The notes beneath the pieces were generated by a model that searched no databases, was not told the origin of the DNA, and was given only the letters and a program-made list of their open reading frames with translations. Shown one piece after another: positions 16,356 to 24,586 of a DNA stretch of 64,000 nt. Every line of letters begins with the position of its first letter. Position 1 is the stretch's first letter. A program made the translations under genes and the position numbers. The stretch comes from Amycolatopsis sp. WAC 01376 (GTDB lineage Bacteria > Actinomycetota > Actinomycetes > Mycobacteriales > Pseudonocardiaceae): contig NZ_QHKL01000004.1 of the NCBI RefSeq assembly GCF_003947415.1, positions 372,001 through 436,000 on the forward strand, read 5' to 3'.

Positions 16356-16892
16356 TCAGGCGGGGCCGGCGACTATTCCGTTGACCCAGCTGCCCGGACG
16401 CGTGGCGGCGTCCTGACGAAGCACCGGCAGCCAGGACGGCCAGTCCACGCTCAACGCCTCCGTCCGTCCCGGCGGAACGGTCACCAGTTTTGAAGGTGTC
16501 CACGAGGCCGAGCCTTGGCTACCGGCCGATCCCGGAGTCCGCGACAGCACGGTGACGGTCGCCGTCGCGGTCGATCCTGGCGGCACCTCGTTACCGCGCA
16601 CACCGTTGTCCACCCTCGGCAAGTGGTACACCGGTCCGTTCGGGTCGGCCGGACCGACCAGGTCGACCTCGGGCACGCCGTGCAGGCCGCAGGTACGCGG
16701 CGAGACGTTCTTGAACATCAACGGAACGTCGTACTGGCCCGTCGCCTCTTCGAGCTGCGTCGGCTCGCCCAAGGACACCGCGAGGTCCGCCGTCGCGCAG
16801 CGCGGTGTGGCGGCCTCGGCCGGACCGGCCGCGGTCAGCGCGGCGATCCCCAGAACGGTCACCGCGGCGGCTTGTTTCACCCGGACGTTCAT
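16356..16892 (-). CDS. Secreted DUF4232-like protein
   Basis: A 178-residue protein with a signal peptide (hydrophobic core VTVLGIAALTAAG, cleavage near AEAAT). The mature part has a beta-rich domain with two conserved cysteines: RCATADLAVSLG, then PLMFKNVSPRTCGLHGVPEVDL, matching DUF4232 proteins found in many actinomycetes. Function unknown; exported and probably adhesive or structural. The ATG at 16892 follows GGGAGGAG. It converges on the anti-sigma kinase gene with six bases between. Confidence 0.85.
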   Translation of the reverse strand: MNVRVKQAAAVTVLGIAALTAAGPAEAATPRCATADLAVSLGEPTQLEEATGQYDVPLMFKNVSPRTCGLHGVPEVDLVGPADPNGPVYHLPRVDNGVRGNEVPPGSTATATVTVLSRTPGSAGSQGSASWTPSKLVTVPPGRTEALSVDWPSWLPVLRQDAATRPGSWVNGIVAGPA

Positions 16893-16998
16893 CACATCTC
16901 CTCCCGCTCGACGAGCGAACTCACCGGGAAAGATGCCCACGGAGACCGGGGAGATGCCGCTGTTCCCCGGAAACAACCCCGAGGAGTGACACCCGCCT

Positions 16999-17832
16999 TC
17001 AGGACCGCCGGGTCGCGTGCGCGGCCCAGCGGCCGTTGATGCGGTGGACCTCGACGTCGCGTTCGTAACAGGCGGAAAGCCCTTCGCCGGTGAGGACCTC
17101 GTCGATCGGCCCCGCCCCGGTGACCTTGCCGCGCCGCACCATCAGGGCGTGCGTGGCCGTCGCCGGGATCTCCTCCAGGTGATGGGTCACGGTGACCGTG
17201 GCCAGTTCCGGCTGGGCGAGCGTCAGGTTCTCCAGCGCCATCAGGAGGTCTTCGCGGCCGGGCAGGTCGAGACCGGCGAACGGCTCGTCCAGCAGGAGCA
17301 GCAGCGGGTCGGCCATGAGCGCCCTCGCGAGCCGGACCCGGGCGCGTTCACCCTGCGAGCACACCCGGACCGGCCGATCGCGCAGTTCGGTGCAGCCGAC
17401 CAGTTCGAGCAGTTTCGACGCCCTGTCCCGGATCGCGTCGTCGTAGCGATCCCACAGCGGGAGCACGCTTCCGCTGAACCCGGTGAGCACCACGGTGTGC
17501 GCGTCGTGGTTCTCCGCGTCCGGCAGCCGCTGGTTCGCCCCGACGAAGCCGATATGCGTCCGCACGTCACGCAGGTCGACCGCGCCCATGCGGTGGCCGA
17601 GCACGACGGCGGTGCCCGCGCTGGGGAACCGCTGGGTGGAGGCCACCGAGAGGATGGTCGACTTCCCGGCCCCGTTGCGGCCGAGGACGACCCAGCGCTG
17701 GCCGTACTCCACCCGCCAGCCGACGTCCGACACCAGCGGCACGCGACCGACGTGCACCTCGACCCCGGAAAGCTCCACCGCCGGTCCGTCGAGGTTCGGC
17801 TGCACGAAGACGGGTTTGGTCACGCGGTTCAT
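16999..17832 (-). CDS. ABC transporter ATP-binding protein (stand-alone)
   Basis: A 277-residue ABC ATPase: Walker A GRNGAGKST, signature CSQGERARVRLARAL, Walker B LLLLLDEPFAGLD, and the switch His in VTHHLEEIP. The signature is CSQGE in place of LSGGQ. No permease or binding protein is encoded next to it, and the region DVGWRVEYGQRWVVLGRNG recalls the ModF/YlmA group of orphan ATPases. Partner and substrate are unknown. Confidence 0.87.
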   Translation of the reverse strand: MNRVTKPVFVQPNLDGPAVELSGVEVHVGRVPLVSDVGWRVEYGQRWVVLGRNGAGKSTILSVASTQRFPSAGTAVVLGHRMGAVDLRDVRTHIGFVGANQRLPDAENHDAHTVVLTGFSGSVLPLWDRYDDAIRDRASKLLELVGCTELRDRPVRVCSQGERARVRLARALMADPLLLLLDEPFAGLDLPGREDLLMALENLTLAQPELATVTVTHHLEEIPATATHALMVRRGKVTGAGPIDEVLTGEGLSACYERDVEVHRINGRWAAHATRRS

Positions 17833-17871
17833 GATCGCAGGACGCGCTGCCCGCGCCCGCCCGGGGTCCGA

Positions 17872-18447
17872 TCATCGGATGACGTCGTAGACCAGCTTCT
17901 GGACGCCGTTGGAGTACGCCTCGGTCTCGACGAGCTTGAGGTTCTGCTTGTCCTTGTCGGTGTCGCTGAAGAGCTTCTTGCCCGCGCCGAGCAGCACCGG
18001 GAACAGCAGCAGGTGGTAGCGGTCGATCAGCCCGGCGTCGGCGAGGTTCCGGTTCAGTTCCGCGCTGCCGTGGAGGATGATCGGCCCGCCTTCGGTCTCC
18101 TTGAGCTTCGCGACGTCGTCGAGCGAGCGGAGGATCGTGGTCTCGCCCCAGTTGCCGACGAGGTCCTCCTCCCGCAGCGTGGTCGACACGACGTACTTCG
18201 GCATCGCGTTGTAGCCGGCGAATTCCTCCGTCATGGCGGGCCACACCGGCGCGAACGCCTGGTAACTGACCCGGCCCATCATCATCGCGGTGGCCTCTTC
18301 CTGCTCACGGCTCTTGAGTTCGTACGCCGCTTCGTCGAACTCGATGCCGTCGAAGGTCCAGCCGGAGTTGCGGTAGCCCGGCTCCCCGCCGGGCCCCTCG
18401 ACGACGCCGTCGAGCGAGACGAACGCGGTGGCGATCAGGGTGCGCAT
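17872..18447 (-). CDS. Dihydrofolate reductase family protein (RibD C-terminal-like)
   Basis: A 191-residue protein with the RibD/DHFR fold: N-terminal LIATAFVSLDGVVEGPGG, MMMGRVSYQAF near residue 57, and the NADP-binding GGPIILHGSAELNRNLADAG followed by LFPVLLGAGKKLF. The family has many paralogs with unknown substrates, so a role in riboflavin synthesis should not be assumed. The ATG follows AAGGAGA. It sits between an ABC ATPase and a two-component system on the same strand, with no sign of coupling. Confidence 0.88.
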   Translation of the reverse strand: MRTLIATAFVSLDGVVEGPGGEPGYRNSGWTFDGIEFDEAAYELKSREQEEATAMMMGRVSYQAFAPVWPAMTEEFAGYNAMPKYVVSTTLREEDLVGNWGETTILRSLDDVAKLKETEGGPIILHGSAELNRNLADAGLIDRYHLLLFPVLLGAGKKLFSDTDKDKQNLKLVETEAYSNGVQKLVYDVIR

Positions 18448-18533
18448 CTGGTTTCTCCTTGGTCGTTTCGAACTGCTTTCGACACTGCGTCGACCGGGGA
18501 ACGACGGATTCGACACCGGGCCGGAAAAAGTTT

Positions 18534-19205
18534 TCAGGCTTCGGCGTCGCGGACAAGGAGGGCGATCTGGACCCGGTTCTCGACGCCGAGTTTCGCGAGC
18601 ATGCTGCTGGTGTGGGCCTTCACCGTCGCGACGGTGATGTCCAGCCGCCGCGCGACGTCGGTGTTGGACAGTCCCTCGGCGATGGCGCTCGCGGTCTCGC
18701 GTTCGCGGTCGGTCAGCGTGGCCAGCAGGCCGCGGGCGGTCTCGCGGGACGCCCGGCGCGCGTCGGACGAATGCGGCCCGGTGGCCGCGGCGATCAAACG
18801 GGCCGTGGCGGCGGGTGAAAGCGCGGGTTCGCCGGTCGCGACCGTCCGGATCGCGGCGAGTATCCGCGGCGGCGGGGTGTCCTTGAGGACGAAGCCGAGC
18901 GCGCCGACGCGCAGCGCGCCCAGCACCATCTCGTCCGAGTCGAAGGTGGTCAGCACCAGGACCCGGGGCGGATCCGGGCGGCGGAGGATCTCCTCGGTCG
19001 CGCTCAACCCGTCGCGACCCGGCATCCGGACGTCCATCAGGACGACGTCGGGCCGCTGCTCCCCCACCACGGTGATCGCGGTGTCGCCGTCGGCGGCCTC
19101 GCCGACCACGACGAGGTCGGGTTCGCCGTCGACGATGAGCCGCAGCGCCATCCGCACCAGGTGTTCGTCGTCGACGAGCACGACCCGCACCCGCTCGCTG
19201 TCCAT
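18534..19205 (-). CDS. NarL/LuxR-family response regulator
   Basis: A 223-residue regulator. The receiver domain shows the acidic pair DDEH (~residues 12-15), the phospho-acceptor Asp in VVLMDVRMPG and the Lys in FVLKDTPPP. The C-terminal LuxR helix-turn-helix is LTDRERETASAIAEGLSNTDVARRL. It starts directly after the histidine kinase stop, with no bases between, so the pair is one transcript. Targets are unknown. Confidence 0.93.
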   Translation of the reverse strand: MDSERVRVVLVDDEHLVRMALRLIVDGEPDLVVVGEAADGDTAITVVGEQRPDVVLMDVRMPGRDGLSATEEILRRPDPPRVLVLTTFDSDEMVLGALRVGALGFVLKDTPPPRILAAIRTVATGEPALSPAATARLIAAATGPHSSDARRASRETARGLLATLTDRERETASAIAEGLSNTDVARRLDITVATVKAHTSSMLAKLGVENRVQIALLVRDAEA

Positions 19206-20390
19206 TCACTCGCTCCCTTCGCGGGCCGGCCACGGCAACCGCGCGGTGAGGACGAATCCGCCGCCTGGTTCCGGGTGGTGGTCCAGTTCGCCGCCTGCCA
19301 GCCCGACCCGTTCGGAAAGGCCGAGCAAGCCGTATCCCGACGCGGGCGGGCCCGCGATCGCCCGCGCCGCACCGGAATCCCGGACCGTCGCCCGCAGGCC
19401 GTCACCCGCTTCCCCCTCGACGGTGACGCGCACTTCGGCACCCGGCGCGTGTTTGCCGGCGTTGGTCAGCCCTTCCTGCACGATCCGGTAGACAGTCCTC
19501 GCGATCGAGCCGGGCGGTTCGCCCGACGTCGTGACCGTCAAGGTGACGTCGAGTCCCAGCGCCCGCGCGTCCGCGACGAGCGACGGCAGGTCGGCGAGCG
19601 AAGGCTGCGGTGGCTCCAGTTCGTCCGGGCTCGCCCGCAGCACGCCGAGGACGTCACGCAGTTCCTCCAGCGCCTGATGGGAGCCGTCGGCGATCCCGCG
19701 GGCCAGCTCCGCGACCTGGTCGGCGGGCAGGTCGGGGCGGTGCCCCAGCACCCCGGCCTGCATGGCGACCAGCGAGACCCGGTGCGCGAGGACGTCGTGC
19801 ATCTCGCGGGCGATCCGGTGCCGCTCCACGATCCGTGCCTCGGCCGCCCGCGCGGCCTGCTCCCGTTCCGCGCTCTCGACCCGTTCCCGCAGGGAGCGCA
19901 CCTCCTCCCGGCGCGCGCCGATCGCGGCGCCGACGGCCACCACGATGCCCACCATCAAAGTGGGCAGGATGATCAGCAGCCACAGCGGTCCCGGTGGCTC
20001 CCGCTGGGGGTAGATGCCGACCGTCAGCACCGCCGTGACCACGGACAACACCGCCGCCACCGCCGTTTCGGCCGGTCGTCGCCTGGCGGCGAGCGAACAG
20101 AGCGCCAGCAACGCCGCGCCGCCCGCCAGCACCGAAACCGTCGAGGCGAGGATGACCGCGGTCGTGATCACGACCGGGAAGCGGCGGCGCCACAGCAGGG
20201 CGATCAGGCAGGCCAGCGCGATCAGCGGATCGCCGGTGATCAGCCAGTCGACCCTCGGCCCCGTCGCGCCCACCGGCAGTTGCGACGCCGTGAGGAGCCA
20301 GAGCAGCACGCCCAGCCCGGACGCGGCGAGCAGGCGCCATGCCTGCCCCCACGGACGGAGGAGCGGCTGGGGGCCGGCTTCGGTGATCAC
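19206..20390 (-). CDS. Sensor histidine kinase (HisKA_3 type)
   Basis: A ~394-residue membrane kinase. Residues ~15-150 hold four to five membrane segments with very short loops, then a coiled linker (REEVRSLRERVESAEREQ), the dimerisation/phospho-acceptor helix ERHRIAREMHDVLAHRVSLV, and the ATPase domain with N box VQEGLTNAGKHAPGA and a GYGLLGLSERV glycine box. The small exposed surface suggests sensing within the membrane. GTG 20390 is taken as the start because the frame upstream is unlike protein; there is no strong ribosome site. Confidence 0.88.
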   Translation of the reverse strand: MITEAGPQPLLRPWGQAWRLLAASGLGVLLWLLTASQLPVGATGPRVDWLITGDPLIALACLIALLWRRRFPVVITTAVILASTVSVLAGGAALLALCSLAARRRPAETAVAAVLSVVTAVLTVGIYPQREPPGPLWLLIILPTLMVGIVVAVGAAIGARREEVRSLRERVESAEREQAARAAEARIVERHRIAREMHDVLAHRVSLVAMQAGVLGHRPDLPADQVAELARGIADGSHQALEELRDVLGVLRASPDELEPPQPSLADLPSLVADARALGLDVTLTVTTSGEPPGSIARTVYRIVQEGLTNAGKHAPGAEVRVTVEGEAGDGLRATVRDSGAARAIAGPPASGYGLLGLSERVGLAGGELDHHPEPGGGFVLTARLPWPAREGSE

Positions 20391-20570
20391 CGGCCCATCA
20401 TGGTCGACCCGTCCGCGGCGGCGCAGCCGGACACAGGACGATCCCGGCCCCGACCTCGGTCGCGACCGGGCTCGACTTTGGTCGGACGCGAAGCGCGACG
20501 CGCTGCCGATGTGCTCCCGGATCCGTGACGGCGATGCTCGGTCCCGACCGCGAAACAGGAGGTAGGAAGC

Positions 20571-20804
20571 ATGACCAAGGGCGGCTATCTGGGGCTGCGA
20601 ATCGTCGGGATGGTGGCCGTCGCCGTCTTCGCGCAGGCCGCCATCCGCAGTCTTTTCGATCATTCCGCGACCCAGTTATGGGGCGCGTTCGACTGGGTAC
20701 CCGGTGACTGGGGCGGACGATTGCTCGTGTTCCTGCTGCTCGTGGCCGCCGGAACGGTCCTGGCGGGCTGGGCGCACGACCGCGGCAAACAAGCTTCCCG
20801 CTAG
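20571..20804 (+). CDS. Small membrane protein
   Basis: A 77-residue protein with two hydrophobic helices (~9-26 and ~49-67) and a charged end. A strong AGGAGG lies before the ATG. It is divergent from the histidine kinase gene, so it could be a partner or target of that system, but nothing in the sequence proves it. No family recognised. Confidence 0.6.
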   Translation: MTKGGYLGLRIVGMVAVAVFAQAAIRSLFDHSATQLWGAFDWVPGDWGGRLLVFLLLVAAGTVLAGWAHDRGKQASR

Positions 20805-20891
20805 GGAGACGCTTGTCCGCTAGGATCCGCAGCCGGGCGATTCCGTCTACATCGGACGGAATCGCGGGTCTGGTCGATCGCGGGAGAGTGC

Positions 20892-23204
20892 ATGGCGGAC
20901 GGAGTCGGCTCGCTTTCGGGGTGGCCTGCCGATCCCACCGAAGTGACCAGCTACGTGGGTCGTGACGCCGAGACCGGCGAGGCGAGGCGCCTGCTGGAGA
21001 CGTCGTCGCTGGTCACGCTGACCGGGCCGGGCGGCGTCGGCAAGACCAGGCTGGCATGGCGGGTCGCCGCGGCCCACAAGGAGGCGACCGCCGACGAGGT
21101 CGTCTTCGTTTCGCTCGCCGAGCTGCGGGAACCCGCGTTGCTGGTGCCGACCGTGGCGAACGTCCTCGGCTTCGGCGACCGCTCGGCGAAACCGGCCATC
21201 GAGGTGGTCGTCGAGGCACTTCAGGCAAGCCGGTTGCTGCTGGTGCTGGACAACTGTGAGCATCTGGTCGACAGCTGCGCCTGGTTCGCCGACACCGTGG
21301 TCCGGTCCTGCCCGCAGGTGACCGTGCTGGCCACGAGCAGGCAATCCCTCGGGGTGGCGGGCGAACGGGTCCTGCCGGTGCCGCCGCTGGCGATACCGGG
21401 ACAGGGCGACTCCTTCGAACGCGCGATGAACGACGAGTCCGTGCGGCTGTTCGTGGACCGCGCGACCGCCGTCGCGCCGTCGTTCCGGCTCACCGAGGAG
21501 GACACCGAGCCGCTGATCCGGCTGTGCCGCAGGCTCGACGGGCTGCCGCTGGCCATCGAACTGGCCGCCGTCCGCGCGCGGGCGTTGTCCCTGCGTCAGC
21601 TGGCCGACCGGCTGGACCGGCAGTTCTCCGTGCTCACCAAGGACCGGCGTGGGCGGCCGGAGCGGCACGAAACCATGCGGGCCCTGATCGACTGGAGCCA
21701 CGACCTGTGCACCGGGCCCGAACGCCTGCTGTGGGCCCGCGCGTCGGTGTTCTCCGGCAGCTTCGACCTCGACGCGGCCGAGCAGGTCTGTTCCGGCGGC
21801 GAACTGCCGCGCGAACGGGTACTCGAAGTCGTCGACGGGCTGCTCGACAAGTCCATCCTGCTGCGCGAGGAGTACCCCGGCGGCGTGCGGTACCGCATGC
21901 TGGAATCGGTGCGCGAGTACGGCGTCGACAGGCTCAGTGAGACGGGCGGGACGGCGGAGTTCCGGAAACGGCACCGGGACTGGTTCGCCGAACTCGCCTG
22001 CCGGTACGCCACCGAATGGCTGGAGACCGATCAGCTCGGCTGGATCGGACGGCTCCGGCGCGAGCACGCGAACCTGCGCGTCGCACTCGACTACTGCACC
22101 GGCGATCCGGCGGACGCGGTCGTCGGGCTGCGGATGTTGCGTGACGTCAAGGAGTTCTGGATCGTCCGCGGGCTGAACACCGAGGGCCGGATGTGGGTCC
22201 GCCGTCTCGACGAGGTAGCGGCACCGGGTGTCCCGGAGCGGGCGCACGGGCTGTGGCTGTCCGGTTTCCTCGCGGTGGTGCAGGGAGATATGGCCGCCCA
22301 TCGGTGCATGCTGGACAGGGCGGCCGCCGAAGCCGAGACGAGCGGCGACGAACTCGCGGCCGCGTACGTGCTCCACGTGCGTGCCTACGCCGCGCTGATC
22401 GGCGACGACATGTCCGAGGCCGCCCGTCTGTTCGGCATGGCCATCGAGCTGTTCCGAGCACACGGCGACGAAGGTGCGGACCTGTGGGCGAGCTACAACC
22501 ACGGGCTGGCCGTCTGGCTGAACGGCGACATGGACCGGGGCCGGGCGGTGCTCGCCGAAGCCGTCGAACGCTGCGAGCGGCGAGGCGAGGTCTTCTGGCG
22601 GGGCTGGGCACTGTGGTCGCGTGCCGCCGCCGAATACCTCCAAGGTGACCTCGCCGTGGCGAGCCGGTGCTGCGAGCAGATCCTGCGCCTGCACGCCAGG
22701 GTGGACGACCGCGTGGTCGTCGGGTTCACGCTCACCGTCATGGCAGGCTGCGCGGCCCGCACCGGACGTCCCAACCGGGCCGCGATCCTCCAGGGCGCCT
22801 CGATGAACGTCTGGCGCACGGTGGGCGCCTGGCCGACGCGGTACGAGGCGTTCACCGAACCACTGCGGGCCGACACCGACGCCGTGACCGCGGCACTGGG
22901 CTGGGAGGTCTCCGTCAAGGAGTTCACCGACGGCGCCGCGATGCCGATCGGCGACGCCATCGCGTACGCCCTCGAGGAGCGGGCCCCCGAACCGCGGAAA
23001 CCGGCCGCGCAGGTGCTCACCAAACGCGAGACCGAGATCGCGCACGTCATCGCCGAAGGGCTCACGAACCAGGAGATCGCCGACCGGCTCGGCATCGCGC
23101 GGCGCACGGTGGACACCCACATCGACCACATCCTCACCAAACTCGGCTACTCCAACCGCGTCCAGGTCGCCACCTGGGTGACGCGGTCGGCAGGCCCCGC
23201 GTGA
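20892..23204 (+). CDS. Large ATP-binding LuxR-type regulator (STAND ATPase)
   Basis: A 770-residue regulator. N-terminal NTPase: Walker A GPGGVGKTR (residues ~45-53), Walker B LLLVLDNCEHL, and the downstream LPLAIELAA motif of AfsR/NB-ARC-type STAND proteins. The middle (~400-680) is helical and repeat-like (TPR-type) and probably senses a ligand or partner. The C-terminus is a LuxR helix-turn-helix (LTKRETEIAHVIAEGLTNQE... VDTHIDHILTKLG). Unlike AfsR it lacks an N-terminal DNA-binding domain. It converges on the PucR-type gene with three bases between. Targets are unknown. Confidence 0.9.
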   Translation: MADGVGSLSGWPADPTEVTSYVGRDAETGEARRLLETSSLVTLTGPGGVGKTRLAWRVAAAHKEATADEVVFVSLAELREPALLVPTVANVLGFGDRSAKPAIEVVVEALQASRLLLVLDNCEHLVDSCAWFADTVVRSCPQVTVLATSRQSLGVAGERVLPVPPLAIPGQGDSFERAMNDESVRLFVDRATAVAPSFRLTEEDTEPLIRLCRRLDGLPLAIELAAVRARALSLRQLADRLDRQFSVLTKDRRGRPERHETMRALIDWSHDLCTGPERLLWARASVFSGSFDLDAAEQVCSGGELPRERVLEVVDGLLDKSILLREEYPGGVRYRMLESVREYGVDRLSETGGTAEFRKRHRDWFAELACRYATEWLETDQLGWIGRLRREHANLRVALDYCTGDPADAVVGLRMLRDVKEFWIVRGLNTEGRMWVRRLDEVAAPGVPERAHGLWLSGFLAVVQGDMAAHRCMLDRAAAEAETSGDELAAAYVLHVRAYAALIGDDMSEAARLFGMAIELFRAHGDEGADLWASYNHGLAVWLNGDMDRGRAVLAEAVERCERRGEVFWRGWALWSRAAAEYLQGDLAVASRCCEQILRLHARVDDRVVVGFTLTVMAGCAARTGRPNRAAILQGASMNVWRTVGAWPTRYEAFTEPLRADTDAVTAALGWEVSVKEFTDGAAMPIGDAIAYALEERAPEPRKPAAQVLTKRETEIAHVIAEGLTNQEIADRLGIARRTVDTHIDHILTKLGYSNRVQVATWVTRSAGPA

Positions 23205-23207
23205 GCT

Positions 23208-24335
23208 TCACGCCGCCCTGATCGGGGTGGTCGTCCCTGCCGGTTCGGGCGTGAGCAGCTCCACCCGCAAGGCGATCCGCAGGTCCAGCCGGGCCTGGGG
23301 ATCGTCGAGCCGGGAGCCGAACAGGACCCGGAGGCGGCGCAGGCGGTTGCGGACCGTCTGCGGGTGGACGCCGAGGTTCTCCGCGATCTCGGGTGCCCCG
23401 CCCCGGGCGGCGAGCATGGCGTCGAGGGTTTCGGCGAGTTTGGTGCGTTCGTTCGCGGGCAGATCGGCGATCGGCGCCAGGCTGCGCGTGACGAGCGCGG
23501 AGGTGAGCACCTCGTCGGCGAACAGCCAGTGCGTGGTCAGGTGGTCCGACCAGTGCACGAGGGGGCCGTCCTCGATCACCTCGCGGCGGACGAGTTCCAG
23601 CGTCCGACGGGCCCAGCGCAGGGACACCGCGGCTTCGGCGGGCGCCACCGCGGGCCCGACCGCCGCCCGCGTCCCCGCCAGTACCCCGCTGATCTCGACG
23701 TCGTCGGGCACGAGCAGGTGCGGGTATTCGCCCCCGAGATCTGCCAGCACCTCCGGGCCGAAGGAGGAGCGGACCGCGCCGGGCTCCGCGGCGACGGCCA
23801 CCACCCTGGCGGGCGGCACCCAGCCCGCCTCGGCCGCGAGGCCCGCCCACTTCGCGGGCGGTCGGCCGCTCAAGAGTTCCTTCAGCAGTTCTTGGCGCAG
23901 CTCGGCCACCGAAGGCGTGTGCGCGGCGCGGTAGGCCGAGGTCGACAGCCGGATCAGGACGTCGGCGCACCGGAGCAGGGCCTCCACCCCGCTGTCCATC
24001 ACGGACGAGCCCGCTCCGGGCTGCCGTGACAGCGACGCCAGCACGGGCAGCGCGGCCCGCCCCGACGAGTGGTACGCCCGGGAGAGCCGCTCCAGATCCT
24101 TGCCCGCCGCGTACTCGGCGACACCGACCTGCCGGAAGGCGTCCGCACCGGCGGCGATGCCCAGCGCGGAGTTCATCCTGTCGTGCTCCAGCACGGAGGC
24201 GACGAACTCCGTCGCGCGCGCGTCGAACAGCGACGCGTGCTCGGGCAGCGAATGCCGGATCCCGTCGACGACCACGCGGGCGATCACGAGGGCGGCGGAA
24301 CGGGCTGGGGCATGGGACGCGGTCAGGGTCATCAT
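23208..24335 (-). CDS. PucR/CdaR-family helix-turn-helix regulator
   Basis: A 375-residue protein. The C-terminal HTH (LAETLDAMLAARGGAPEIAE and LGVHPQTVRNRLRRLRVLFG) is the PucR_C type, and the central GGDEF-like region is degenerate. The N-terminal ~170 residues are helical. Members regulate purine, amino acid or diacid use in response to small molecules. Start codons at 24335 and 24332 (ATGATG) both follow GGAGG, the second at better spacing. A 14-bp perfect palindrome lies 42 bp upstream and is a candidate operator. Confidence 0.85.
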   Translation of the reverse strand: MMTLTASHAPARSAALVIARVVVDGIRHSLPEHASLFDARATEFVASVLEHDRMNSALGIAAGADAFRQVGVAEYAAGKDLERLSRAYHSSGRAALPVLASLSRQPGAGSSVMDSGVEALLRCADVLIRLSTSAYRAAHTPSVAELRQELLKELLSGRPPAKWAGLAAEAGWVPPARVVAVAAEPGAVRSSFGPEVLADLGGEYPHLLVPDDVEISGVLAGTRAAVGPAVAPAEAAVSLRWARRTLELVRREVIEDGPLVHWSDHLTTHWLFADEVLTSALVTRSLAPIADLPANERTKLAETLDAMLAARGGAPEIAENLGVHPQTVRNRLRRLRVLFGSRLDDPQARLDLRIALRVELLTPEPAGTTTPIRAA

Positions 24336-24376
24336 CGACCTCCGGAGCAGCAGGAATCGTCGGGGCGCCGAGTCTG

Positions 24377-24390
24377 CTACTCCGGAGTAG
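24377..24390. promoter_or_regulatory. 14-bp palindrome upstream of the PucR-type gene
   Basis: CTACTCCGGAGTAG is fully palindromic and lies 42 bp before the start codon. A related CTCCGGAG occurs nearer the gene (around 24339-24346). Autoregulation is plausible. Confidence 0.45.
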
Positions 24391-24488
24391 CGGGGCACAT
24401 CGGGTGAATTACGTACTCGCGCCCATCCGGCCTACGCATCACCCGTTCGTGGTGGTCACCGACGGACGACTCGCGCGCGACCACCTCC

Positions 24489-24572
24489 CGCCGCGAGTCG
24501 TCCGCCCAATCACGTGTGTCGTCCGTCTGATCACGTGTGTCGTCCATCCAGTCACGCGAGATCGCCATCCGC
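24489..24572. repeat. 21-bp tandem repeat array (about four units)
   Basis: The block TCACGTGTGTCGTCC starts at 24510 and again at 24531; a diverged unit (TCACGCGAG) starts at 24552 and another trace at 24489, so the period is 21 bp. It lies between the ilvD stop and the PucR-type regulator's upstream region. Arrays with the same period occur at 44098 and 62411. Confidence 0.6.
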
Positions 24573-24586
24573 GCACCGGCCGAGTC

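Noticed and set aside
20847..23129. Very long open frame opposite the LuxR-type ATPase gene
   Set aside because: It is a GC-rich shadow: Arg/Pro/Gly/Val-rich composition, no domain, and fully covered by a convincing gene on the plus strand. Similar shadows exist opposite most genes here.
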